A DNA stretch of 11,824 nucleotides from Candidatus Martarchaeota archaeon (GTDB lineage Archaea > Micrarchaeota > Micrarchaeia > Micrarchaeales > Micrarchaeaceae): positions 1 through 11,824 of the forward strand of contig JAMCZM010000010.1 of NCBI GenBank assembly GCA_023485645.1, in the 5' to 3' direction. The notes under the pieces are model-generated. The model ran no database searches and had not been told where the DNA came from. It saw only the letters and a list, made by a program, of their open reading frames with translations. A program made the position numbers and the translations under genes. The stretch's first letter is position 1, and each line of letters begins with the position of its first letter. Below are positions 1-6,164 of this stretch, in pieces.

Positions 1-202
1 CATTGGCCCTAACGCCGCGCACAGATTCACTATTTCTATAACCAATTGTAGGTTCTGCACCCATCATTGCCATTTTTATTCTTTTTTTATTGTCTATGCC
101 CCGCTGTTTTCTCCAGCGTTCTTTGACACCCTTTCTCTTTTTTATGCCAAAATTTGGCACGTTAAATTTTGGGTGAGTTTTCTTTTTTATCTTTATTGCC
201 AT
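1..202 (-). CDS. rpl32e: Ribosomal protein L32e (eL32), 5' part, cut by window edge
   Basis: Large-subunit ribosomal protein found in archaea and eukaryotes. Reading the minus strand from ATG at 202 gives 67 codons before the window ends. The product is very basic and carries the family signature: WRKQRGIDNKKR around residues 30-41, then EPTIGYRNSESVRGV. Only about half of the usual protein is visible. The start is supported by GAGTGAT four bases upstream, which contains the TGA stop of L6 (5-nt gap), so translation is probably coupled to L6. It follows L6 as in other archaeal ribosomal clusters. Identification is confident; the C-terminal half cannot be judged. Confidence 0.93.
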   Translation of the reverse strand, partial: MAIKIKKKTHPKFNVPNFGIKKRKGVKERWRKQRGIDNKKRIKMAMMGAEPTIGYRNSESVRGVRAN

Positions 203-207
203 AAAAA

Positions 208-723
208 TCACTCTATTGCGTAATAAACTCCGTCTTGGAAGACGCGTTCATCCCTTTTTCTTACTTTGCATGCCATTCTTATGTTTGCAGCAGTCTGTGA
301 AACATCCTCTTTATTAATTCCGTATATTCTAACATTCTGTCCTTTCACTTCGATTTTTGTATCCCCTACAATGTCTGTGTGTATGGCTGCACGCGCTCCT
401 AATATATTTTTTATAATAATGGTATCGTTTTTAACTTCTATTGTGATTGGGAAGTGCGCAAAGACTGCAAGCATCTTTATTTCAAAGTGCTTGTTAACGC
501 CATCCATGTCATTTTTCAATTCTTTTAATAGTGTATTTACTGTATTATTTGCGACTTTTACAAGTTTTTTGTTCTTTGTGCATTCGATATGTATTTGATT
601 GCCCTTTACTAAAACATTCATGAGTTTATCATTATATGTGCGTTTATTTTTGCCTAGGCTACCGCTTATTGTGATTAAATTGTCTTTCACATCAACATTT
701 ATGCCATTTGGAATTTCTAACAT
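208..723 (-). CDS. rpl6: Ribosomal protein L6 (uL6)
   Basis: Large-subunit protein that binds 23S rRNA near the GTPase-associated centre. The 171-residue product starts MLEIPNGINVDVKDNLITISG and shows the two repeated beta-rich L6 domains (about 1-80 and 81-171). The second repeat contains IEVKNDTIIIKNILG and the C-terminal region ADIRMACKVRKRDERVFQDG-like text typical of archaeal L6 (here NIRMACKVRKRDERVFQDG). Length is at the short end for archaea. ATG at 723 is preceded by AGGTAA about seven bases upstream. The gene begins 20 nt after the S8 stop and ends 5 nt before L32e, within one transcription unit. Confidence 0.95.
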   Translation of the reverse strand: MLEIPNGINVDVKDNLITISGSLGKNKRTYNDKLMNVLVKGNQIHIECTKNKKLVKVANNTVNTLLKELKNDMDGVNKHFEIKMLAVFAHFPITIEVKNDTIIIKNILGARAAIHTDIVGDTKIEVKGQNVRIYGINKEDVSQTAANIRMACKVRKRDERVFQDGVYYAIE

Positions 724-743
724 TATAATTACCTAATATAAAT

Positions 744-1127
744 TCAATATACATATGCGAGCAATCTTCCTCCTGTATTTTTGTCCTTTATCTCTCTACT
801 TGTCATTATACCTTGCGGCGTTGATATTATAAGCACTCCAAAGTCCCTACTTGGTACGTATCTGGATTCATATTTTTGCAGCATATCCTTACTTATGCTG
901 AATCGCGGTTTTATTACGCCAATGTCATTTATACGTTTTGATAATTTTACACGTAATTTTTTCGCATGTCTTTCGCTGAATTCCTCATAACTCTCTATAT
1001 ACGATTCACGTATCATAGCATCAAGGACCGCTTTTATCAACTTTGTCGAATCTAAGACGCATTCTTCTTTTCCTACAATCTCATGCGTTTTTATCGTATT
1101 TATTGAATTTGAAAATCTATCTACCAT
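744..1127 (-). CDS. rps8: Ribosomal protein S8 (uS8)
   Basis: Primary-binding small-subunit protein that contacts the central domain of 16S rRNA. The 127-residue product begins MVDRFSNSINTIKTHE and ends with the S8 signature STPQGIMTSREIKDKNTGGR followed by LLAYVY. I chose ATG at 1127: it is preceded by GGTTGAT and four bases, and the resulting N-terminus matches the family. An in-frame TTG at 1136 would overlap the S14 gene and add three residues with no alignment support. The stop codon of S14 (1133-1135) is part of the GGTTGAT motif, so coupling is likely. Length is normal. Confidence 0.95.
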   Translation of the reverse strand: MVDRFSNSINTIKTHEIVGKEECVLDSTKLIKAVLDAMIRESYIESYEEFSERHAKKLRVKLSKRINDIGVIKPRFSISKDMLQKYESRYVPSRDFGVLIISTPQGIMTSREIKDKNTGGRLLAYVY

Positions 1128-1132
1128 AAATA

Positions 1133-1291
1133 TCAACCATTCTTTACAAATCCAAGGTCGCGTGCGACCTCTCTAAAACATCTTCTGCATATATAGAGTT
1201 TATGCGATCTTATGAGCCCTCTCGATGTGCCGCATAGCCTACATTTTCTCGTGCCCTTTCCTTTAAGTTTATCCTCAATTCTAACTTTCAT
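1133..1291 (-). CDS. rps14: Ribosomal protein S14, zinc-binding short form (uS14)
   Basis: Small-subunit protein that folds around a zinc ion and binds the 3' major domain of 16S rRNA. The 52-residue product begins MKVRIEDKLKGKGTRKCRLCG. The four zinc ligands are visible as C17-x-x-C20 and C35-x-x-C38, followed by FREVARDLGFVKNG, the typical archaeal S14 tail. ATG at 1291 lies four bases after the L5 stop and is preceded by GTGTGA. The S8 start follows five bases after its stop. Position between L5 and S8 is the conserved order. The assignment is firm despite the small size. Confidence 0.95.
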   Translation of the reverse strand: MKVRIEDKLKGKGTRKCRLCGTSRGLIRSHKLYICRRCFREVARDLGFVKNG

Positions 1292-1295
1292 TTTT

Positions 1296-1829
1296 TCACA
1301 CTACATTGATGTTTAACTTTTCCTGCAAATATGTTTTTAATTCCTCTTTTCCTATTACTCTATGCTTTTTAGGAACATGTGCGCCCCGTCTCTTTTTTTC
1401 TAACACACGCATACCTCCCTTTCTTTTAAATGAAAGATTGACATTCATCCCCATCATGCCTATTTTTGGGTCATACTTTATTCCGTCGATATCTATATAT
1501 TCATGTATCCCAAAACTGACTGCATTATCTGTTATTGCGGACTCATTTATCTTATTGTCAGTTGCGGCAAGTAATCTTTTAAGTAGTTCCTCAACTCCTC
1601 TTCTTACAGTTACATAAGCACCAATTTTGCTGCCCTTTGATATTTTAAATGCAGGTATTCTCTTTTTTGATATTGCATCGACAGGTTTCATTTTTGTAAG
1701 CAATTCTAGTAATCGTTTGGCACTCTCCTGTTTTTGCTTATCATCCCCTGTACCAACGTTGATTACCATTTTGTTTATAACAACGCTGCGCATTATATTT
1801 TCATTTTTATTTGAATGCTCATTTTTCAT
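1296..1829 (-). CDS. rpl5: Ribosomal protein L5 (uL5)
   Basis: Large-subunit protein that binds 5S rRNA and forms part of the central protuberance. Starting at ATG 1829 gives 177 residues. The family core begins at MRSVVINKMVINVGTG and continues through RRGVEELLKRLLAA, the FGIHEYIDIDGIKYDPKIGM motif and the basic C-terminal LEKKRRGAHVPKKHR. The start is uncertain: an in-frame ATG also occurs at 1838 and another at 1793. I prefer 1829 because the bases up to it, TGATATTTATG, are identical to those before the S8 start. The S4e stop lies 12 nt upstream. The N-terminal 12 residues are rich in Lys and Asn and poorly conserved. Confidence 0.94.
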   Translation of the reverse strand: MKNEHSNKNENIMRSVVINKMVINVGTGDDKQKQESAKRLLELLTKMKPVDAISKKRIPAFKISKGSKIGAYVTVRRGVEELLKRLLAATDNKINESAITDNAVSFGIHEYIDIDGIKYDPKIGMMGMNVNLSFKRKGGMRVLEKKRRGAHVPKKHRVIGKEELKTYLQEKLNINVV

Positions 1830-1841
1830 AAATATCATCTA

Positions 1842-2525
1842 TTAATTAACTACCATTACATTATCTACAATTGTTCTAAATTCGTTGCCATCACTGCCTT
1901 CGAGAATTATAACTTTTGGCATATGCATGCTTCCGTCTATAATGTCTTTTATTTTGCCATCAGAGCCTACATGTACTCCTTTAAATACGAAGCATTTTGC
2001 CCCATTTTTGAATGGCAATATTTCCAAAATTTTTTTATCAAAGTCTATTACAACAGAATCATTTACTTTTATATCTTTATTACACTCAAGTATGCTGCCA
2101 TCATGTAAGCTTATAAACATTTTTCCATTTTTGGAAATATATTTGCGTATGACCTTAAATGTTGTACTTTTGCCCTCGGCTTTAAGCTTTTCAAATATTA
2201 CTTTAGAATTGCCATCTATTAATACTCTATAATTGCTGTTTGACTTCTTTATATGTATTATATCATTGATGCCTATTGGATACTTCGGATCTGTAACAAT
2301 AACTCCGTTTACGCTTATATTACCATTTTTTATGACTATCCCCGCATCTTTTGTTATGTCTGCAATACCCTCCTTTTTGACAAAAAGTGCAAGAGGTATA
2401 CTCATATTTGCGCTATGTCTTCCTGGAGATGCCATCATGACATACGCGTTCTCTTTTTTATGTATACCTAAATACTTAGGAGCGTTAATTGATTTCATAT
2501 GTCTGTTATTGCCCTTATTCGCCAT
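1842..2525 (-). CDS. rps4e: Ribosomal protein S4e (eS4)
   Basis: Archaeal and eukaryotic small-subunit protein with no bacterial counterpart. The 227-residue product begins MANKGNNRHMKSINAPKYLGI and contains a central S4-like RNA-binding segment (GNISVNGVIVTDPKYPIGI, about residues 68-86). The C-terminal beta-rich half includes a KOW-like stretch (GVHVGSDGKIKDI). Family length is usually about 230-240, so it is complete. ATG at 2525 overlaps the 3' end of L24 by 11 bases and is preceded by GAGGTT seven bases upstream, inside the L24 coding sequence. Context between L24 and L5 is canonical for archaea. Confidence 0.95.
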   Translation of the reverse strand: MANKGNNRHMKSINAPKYLGIHKKENAYVMMASPGRHSANMSIPLALFVKKEGIADITKDAGIVIKNGNISVNGVIVTDPKYPIGINDIIHIKKSNSNYRVLIDGNSKVIFEKLKAEGKSTTFKVIRKYISKNGKMFISLHDGSILECNKDIKVNDSVVIDFDKKILEILPFKNGAKCFVFKGVHVGSDGKIKDIIDGSMHMPKVIILEGSDGNEFRTIVDNVMVVN

Positions 2526-2976
2526 TTAAAACAACCTCTTTTTTATTTTCCTCTATCTTTGTTGATAATTCCTTATGTGGTAATTCAGCAGCTTTTTCTT
2601 TAGGCGCCTGCTGTACGTTTACTTTTAATATAGCTGCACGGATCTTATCAGTTAAATTCAAATCTGTTATATATACATTACTGCAGCTTATCGGAACATC
2701 ATACTCTTTTCCCTTCATTGTTTTTCTTTTTATCGTATCTATATAGACAAATCCTTTTCTCATATCGACTCTGATAATTTTTCCGCTCTTGCCAAAATTA
2801 GCCCCAGTCATTACTTTTACTGTATCTCCCTTGCATATCTGTATTGCCCTTTTCTTAATTTTTAATTTTGCCTTGAGCGCTTTGTCGATGTGTGCATGCA
2901 CAAAATGTTGCCTTGCATGCATAGGCGCACTATACCTGAATTTTCTCTGTTCTCTTGGTTTGCTGCTGCCTATCAT
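2515..2976 (-). CDS. rpl24: Ribosomal protein L24 (uL24)
   Basis: Large-subunit assembly protein that binds near the 5' end of 23S rRNA. The 153-residue product has the archaeal N-terminus SSKPREQRKFRYSAPMHAR. A KOW motif follows at about residues 48-75 (CKGDTVKVMTGANFGKSGKI), then SNVYITDLNLTD. After about residue 115 it carries a charged, Lys/Glu-rich tail of roughly 35-40 residues that is longer than in many archaeal homologues and overlaps the S4e start by 11 bases. ATG at 2976 directly follows the L14 stop with no gap; the upstream ribosome binding site is weak (AGTGGT), so reinitiation after L14 is plausible. Confidence 0.94.
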   Translation of the reverse strand: MIGSSKPREQRKFRYSAPMHARQHFVHAHIDKALKAKLKIKKRAIQICKGDTVKVMTGANFGKSGKIIRVDMRKGFVYIDTIKRKTMKGKEYDVPISCSNVYITDLNLTDKIRAAILKVNVQQAPKEKAAELPHKELSTKIEENKKEVVLNGE

Positions 2977-3375
2977 TTATACCACTTTTGAGGCAATATT
3001 AGCCACTTTTATAAATCTTTCAATTACTTCACGTGCGACCGGTCCTTTTACTTCAGTTCCTATAGGTAAATTAAGGTCATTTATTAAAATGCCCGCATTA
3101 TCCTCGAATCTAACACGCATGCCATTTGCCCTTCTTATAGGCTGCTTTTGCCTAATTATAACAGCGCGTACAGTTTTTTTAACATATTGTGGGCTGCCGC
3201 TTTTAACACTGCATACAACTACCTCACCTATTCCAGCGTGAGAGTATCTGCCCTTTCTTCCTGCTTTACCTTCCTTGTTTATTATCATAATTGTCTTTGC
3301 GCCGCTGTTGTCTGCGCAGGTTATTACACTGCTTGGTATTAGTGTTTTTGAAACATTTGTTGCAAGTCCTTTCAT
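2977..3375 (-). CDS. rpl14: Ribosomal protein L14 (uL14)
   Basis: Large-subunit protein at the subunit interface, contacting bridge B8 and the binding sites of L19 and L24. The 132-residue product contains the L14 signature VITCADNSGAKTIMIINKEG (about residues 18-37), then GIGEVVVCSVKSGSPQYVKK and VRAVIIRQKQPIRRANGMRV. Length is standard for archaea. ATG at 3375 is preceded by AAGGGATAATT; the TAA within it is the S17 stop, so the binding site and the stop overlap. The stop abuts the L24 start with zero spacing. Identification is secure. Confidence 0.96.
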   Translation of the reverse strand: MKGLATNVSKTLIPSSVITCADNSGAKTIMIINKEGKAGRKGRYSHAGIGEVVVCSVKSGSPQYVKKTVRAVIIRQKQPIRRANGMRVRFEDNAGILINDLNLPIGTEVKGPVAREVIERFIKVANIASKVV

Positions 3376-3377
3376 AA

Positions 3378-3701
3378 TTATCCCTTTTTAATAATCTTTG
3401 TTACCACAAAAGATTTTGTTTTACTTAATCTTCTAGTTCCTGCGATAATAACATGATCGCCTGTTTTTGCACCAATACAATCAGGATTGTATGCAGGTAT
3501 TCTTGATGTTTTTCTTAGAGAACGTTCATATTTTTTTAAGAATATTGTGTACTCTCTTTTTATTATAATCGTTTTTCTAGCCTTGTCGCTGACAACAATA
3601 CCATCAAACTCATATCCATGAGTCTTAAGGCCTCCATGTACCGGACATTTTGAATCATTACACTCCAATAAATCACTTATTATAATTGAACATTTACTCA
3701 A
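3378..3701 (-). CDS. rps17: Ribosomal protein S17, archaeal zinc-type (uS17)
   Basis: Primary-binding small-subunit protein. The core ECNDSKCPVHGGL is the archaeal S17 signature, followed by FDGIVVSDKARKTIIIKRE, KKYERSLRKTSRIPAYNP and the conserved RLSKTKSFVV near the end. No in-frame ATG exists. TTG at 3701 gives 107 residues, near the usual archaeal length, but lacks a clear ribosome binding site. TTG at 3668 gives 96 residues starting at ME-C-N-D and is preceded by AGTGAT three bases upstream, the same arrangement as the primase start in this window. An in-frame stop (the TAA of Rpp29) limits extension. Rpp29 ends 21 nt before TTG 3701. Confidence 0.93.
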   Translation of the reverse strand: MSKCSIIISDLLECNDSKCPVHGGLKTHGYEFDGIVVSDKARKTIIIKREYTIFLKKYERSLRKTSRIPAYNPDCIGAKTGDHVIIAGTRRLSKTKSFVVTKIIKKG

Positions 3702-3722
3702 ATTTAATTGTAAAAAAAGGCG

Positions 3723-4019
3723 TTAAAGCTGCCTTCTCTGATAGTACTTGAATGCCTTTTCAATCCGCTCAGAAGGGCGGAAGGCAATCTCGCTTCCATC
3801 AACAATGAATATATTTCTAGCAGAAATAAATTTAAACCTTGATATTTTCTTTGATACTGTCTTTTCTCCATTTTTTGTCATAATTTTAAGCATGTTCTTG
3901 GTTTCATCCAAAACAATGCCGGCCAATCCTTTCTGCGATGGGTCTATACATTCAATTACACGAACCTTCAATCCGATAAGCTCATGCAATACTATGTTCT
4001 TATTATTATAGCCCAACAT
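3723..4019 (-). CDS. rnp1: Ribonuclease P protein component 1 (Rpp29/Pop4 homologue)
   Basis: Protein subunit of archaeal RNase P, which removes 5' leaders from pre-tRNA; it works with Rpp21 and the catalytic RNA. The 98-residue product shows the family pattern: HELIGLKVRVIECIDPSQKG, then GLAGIVLDETKNMLKI, a TVSKKISRFKF strand, VDGSEIAFRPSERIEKA and a basic C-terminus. This is an Sm-like barrel fold in known structures. Length is normal. ATG at 4019 is preceded by AAGGTT five bases upstream. In archaea this gene normally lies between L29 and S17; here S17 follows as expected but L29 and S3 are not upstream. Confidence 0.93.
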   Translation of the reverse strand: MLGYNNKNIVLHELIGLKVRVIECIDPSQKGLAGIVLDETKNMLKIMTKNGEKTVSKKISRFKFISARNIFIVDGSEIAFRPSERIEKAFKYYQRRQL

Positions 4020-4064
4020 AAATAAACCTTTCTTTTTTAGTATGCGATAAATGGCATTGTGTTA

Positions 4065-4073
4065 TTTGTATAA
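4065..4073 (-). promoter_or_regulatory. Possible TATA box for the Rpp29-ribosomal cluster
   Basis: In the 65-bp gap between DUF373 and Rpp29 the minus strand reads TTATACAAA. A start site about 25 nt downstream would fall near 4044, leaving a short leader that contains the AAGGTT ribosome binding site of Rpp29. This would make the ribosomal cluster independently transcribed rather than dependent on the DUF373 promoter. AT-rich sequence makes chance TATA-like words common. Confidence 0.33.
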
Positions 4074-4084
4074 TTGATATACTG

Positions 4085-5308
4085 CTACCTTATTATAATT
4101 CTATCAGATATACTTGTAACTCTGTCTATATCATATGTTATTATGCTGCCGTGGTTTGTTTTTATAGTTATTGTGCCACTATTTGGCTGCACGCGTATGA
4201 CTCTCCCTATATAAGAGCCCACATCATTAATAACATGCTTGTCACGCATCTTTGCCCTTTTTATCGCCCGCTTTCTAAGTTGTGCACTAAAGATAGATAT
4301 ACCATATCCTAAAAGTATGAAGATGAAACTGTATAAAAGCAATTGGTAAAAATATATCTGCCCTATAAACCATGCTGATATTAGATATAACATTACAACT
4401 GATATCATACCATAGCCAATATATGTACCCTGCTTTATTGCCCTATATCTTAGCCTCTTACTTTCTAAATCCGATACGCGCCCAGCAACATATAATACTA
4501 AGCTTATTGGAAATACTAGCAAAAATCCTTCAATTGCAAATGATGCGATGGTTAATGGGTCAGTATATGATTTTGCTGCAAACAAGTAGCTTTGGTATCC
4601 AAGGGCCAAAGCAATTATTGTGAAAAGTATTGCTCCTGTATAAAAGACAAAGCTAAAGCGTTCAATGCTAAATCCAAATCCTCTAAATGATGCTATCAAT
4701 TTCTCTTCTACCCCAAGGCCCTTTATAATAAGATATGCACCTATAAGGGCGACTGGTAATTGCCAGCCAAAATTAAAATAATAACTTATTGCAAAAAGCA
4801 GCATTATAGCTGCGGGAACGCCAAATACAATACGAGCATAATGCGGTTCTTTTAATTTTTCTATTATGGTAAAATATGTATTCTCTATATCCTCTGCCTG
4901 TTTTATTCTTACAATATCCACGCTATTTAATTTTATTCTATTTTTTATTAGAGGCACAATTCGTGTTGTATCGCTTGCACCATCGCTAACAAGAACGCAT
5001 GAATCTATTTTGTATCTATCAAGTAGTATGTCTATTTGTCTTGAGAGCTCGGTGTCAGCAATAAATCCCTCATTTTCTGCCCCCGTTAATGTTGCTACAT
5101 ATACTTTATAGCCCATGGATTTTAATTCATCATACTTATGTACGGCTTCAAACATTGTGTTCGAATCGGAGTCCTGCGGATCAGCTATTGCAAGTGCCGT
5201 TGCGGCACGCACATTCTCCTCCCTCCCTATAACTGGTCCAACAATCTTTGTTTTTCTATAAAGATCGTTGTCTATATCGGTAGCCAGTACTAATATCCTT
5301 TCAGTCAA
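4085..5308 (-). CDS. DUF373 family membrane protein
   Basis: Conserved archaeal protein of unknown function. The 407-residue product has a soluble N-terminal DUF373 domain (about 1-150) with RILVLATDIDNDLYRKT, a RAATALAIADPQDSDSN segment and LVSDGASDTTRIVPLI. Six hydrophobic segments follow at roughly 158-178, 182-200, 218-238, 250-276, 296-316 and 318-341. A basic stretch and a C-terminal beta-rich tail of about 50 residues (GTITIKTNHGSIITYDIDRV) complete it. The start is TTG at 5308; an in-frame TAA lies 12 bases upstream and no ATG or GTG is in frame. No clear ribosome binding site precedes it. It lies 65 bp upstream of Rpp29, same strand. Confidence 0.88.
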   Translation of the reverse strand: MTERILVLATDIDNDLYRKTKIVGPVIGREENVRAATALAIADPQDSDSNTMFEAVHKYDELKSMGYKVYVATLTGAENEGFIADTELSRQIDILLDRYKIDSCVLVSDGASDTTRIVPLIKNRIKLNSVDIVRIKQAEDIENTYFTIIEKLKEPHYARIVFGVPAAIMLLFAISYYFNFGWQLPVALIGAYLIIKGLGVEEKLIASFRGFGFSIERFSFVFYTGAILFTIIALALGYQSYLFAAKSYTDPLTIASFAIEGFLLVFPISLVLYVAGRVSDLESKRLRYRAIKQGTYIGYGMISVVMLYLISAWFIGQIYFYQLLLYSFIFILLGYGISIFSAQLRKRAIKRAKMRDKHVINDVGSYIGRVIRVQPNSGTITIKTNHGSIITYDIDRVTSISDRIIIR

Positions 5309-5392
5309 AACAACACATTATTTAAACATAAATCAAAAATAAAAGCCTTCCTATAAATTCTTTTTGAATGCTTAAATGCAAGATTAATATGT

Positions 5393-5402
5393 TTTATATA
5401 AT
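5393..5402 (+). promoter_or_regulatory. Candidate TATA box before a 23-codon small ORF
   Basis: TTTATATAAT is centred about 27 nt upstream of an ATG at 5425, roughly the TATA-to-start distance seen for Pth2 and the radical SAM gene. It is one of the best TATA matches in the otherwise empty stretch 5309-5585. Supported only by motif and spacing. Confidence 0.35.
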
Positions 5403-5424
5403 ATAAGTTCTATAGTAAGGATTT

Positions 5425-5496
5425 ATGCCGTTGCTTAAAAATTGGTTAATGTGGTACAATGATTTGCCATATTATAATTTGCAAACTTTTTATTAA
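5425..5496 (+). CDS. Candidate 23-residue aromatic-rich small protein
   Basis: This ATG-to-TAA frame lies in the 277-bp gap between the divergent DUF373 and 5586 genes. The product begins MPLLKNWLMWYNDLP and contains seven aromatic residues (2 Trp, 4 Tyr, 1 Phe) in 23. AAGGAT lies three bases before the ATG and a TATA-like box about 27 nt before it. I do not recognise it. AT-rich DNA produces such frames by chance, so coding status is uncertain. Apart from this frame I see nothing definite in 5309-5585. Confidence 0.2.
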   Translation: MPLLKNWLMWYNDLPYYNLQTFY

Positions 5497-5585
5497 AAAT
5501 TGCCCAAAAAATTAAAATAGTAATAAACTTTAAACCCACCACTATATTATTATGTTAGTTTTTACAAACCAATTACATTGATTTT

Positions 5586-6151
5586 ATGTTAAACAGCAAA
5601 ATTAATTATGATCCTATAATGATGAGTAAAGAGATGGTAACAGCAGAACAAGCACCAATTTTGGCAAAATCACTTGGGAAAAAAATCAATAGTATAAGTA
5701 TATTGTTTAATTTACCATTCGTGGAAAAAAATGGCAGAACTTATGGTTCTATGTTTGTTAATCACGAATATCCCCCAAAACCAGGGCATTGGTATAATAT
5801 AGACAGAAATTTGCTCCTTTTGCGAAGGGTATCTAGACACGAGGCATTTAGCTATCAATGGCATGAACGGGTGTTTATAAGTGATGAAGTTAAGAGTGCG
5901 ATAAGAATGAATTTACCTCTTATTTTACAAATAGATTTATTTAAATGCCATAATGCCGGAGATGGCATAATAATATCGGCAAATTATGGAAGAAATTTTA
6001 CCGCACACGTGGCGCTTGCACATAAAAAAATGAATGGTCTGAAAATGTATTGCATGTGGTAAAAGATAACGCTAAATTAATTATTACAAAACCTGGAGGA
6101 GAAAGGCACTCAATAAATATACCTAACGGATCTACAATACATTTAGAATAA
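5586..6151 (+). CDS. Unrecognised protein, reading frame interrupted at an A7 run (188 residues if shifted)
   Basis: I do not recognise this protein. The unshifted frame from ATG 5586 gives 158 residues and stops at 6060-6062. A run of seven A at 6024-6030 lies after codon 146. A -1 slip there, or one missing A in the sequence, joins the frame to 40 further codons beginning NEWSENVLHVVKDNAKLIIT and ending at TAA 6149-6151. That tail reads like a beta-rich domain end and leaves 13 bp to the convergent primase stop, typical of this compact region. The unshifted tail (MNGLKMYCMW) looks unnatural. The N-terminal part includes PPKPGHWYNIDRNLLLLRRV and a His/Trp-rich SRHEAFSYQWHERVF segment. No signal peptide or membrane helix is seen. 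The start follows TTGATTTT, resembling other binding sites here. Confidence 0.65.
6024..6030 (+). other. A7 homopolymer, likely frameshift site
   Basis: Codons read CAT AAA AAA ATG in the unshifted frame. If tRNA-Lys on the second AAA moves back one base it still pairs with AAA, and the next codon becomes AAT, entering the longer frame exactly. One extra A in template or transcript has the same effect. A sequencing or assembly error in the homopolymer is an equally simple explanation. Confidence 0.6.
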
Positions 6152-6164
6152 TTAATAAAAATAG

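Noticed and set aside
266..598. Plus-strand open frame opposite L6
   Set aside because: Antisense to a well-identified ribosomal gene, hydrophobic composition typical of a reverse-frame shadow, no start signals.
2789..3241. 150-codon plus-strand frame opposite L24 and L14
   Set aside because: Lies entirely antisense to two conserved genes; Leu/Cys/Thr-rich text without any motif.
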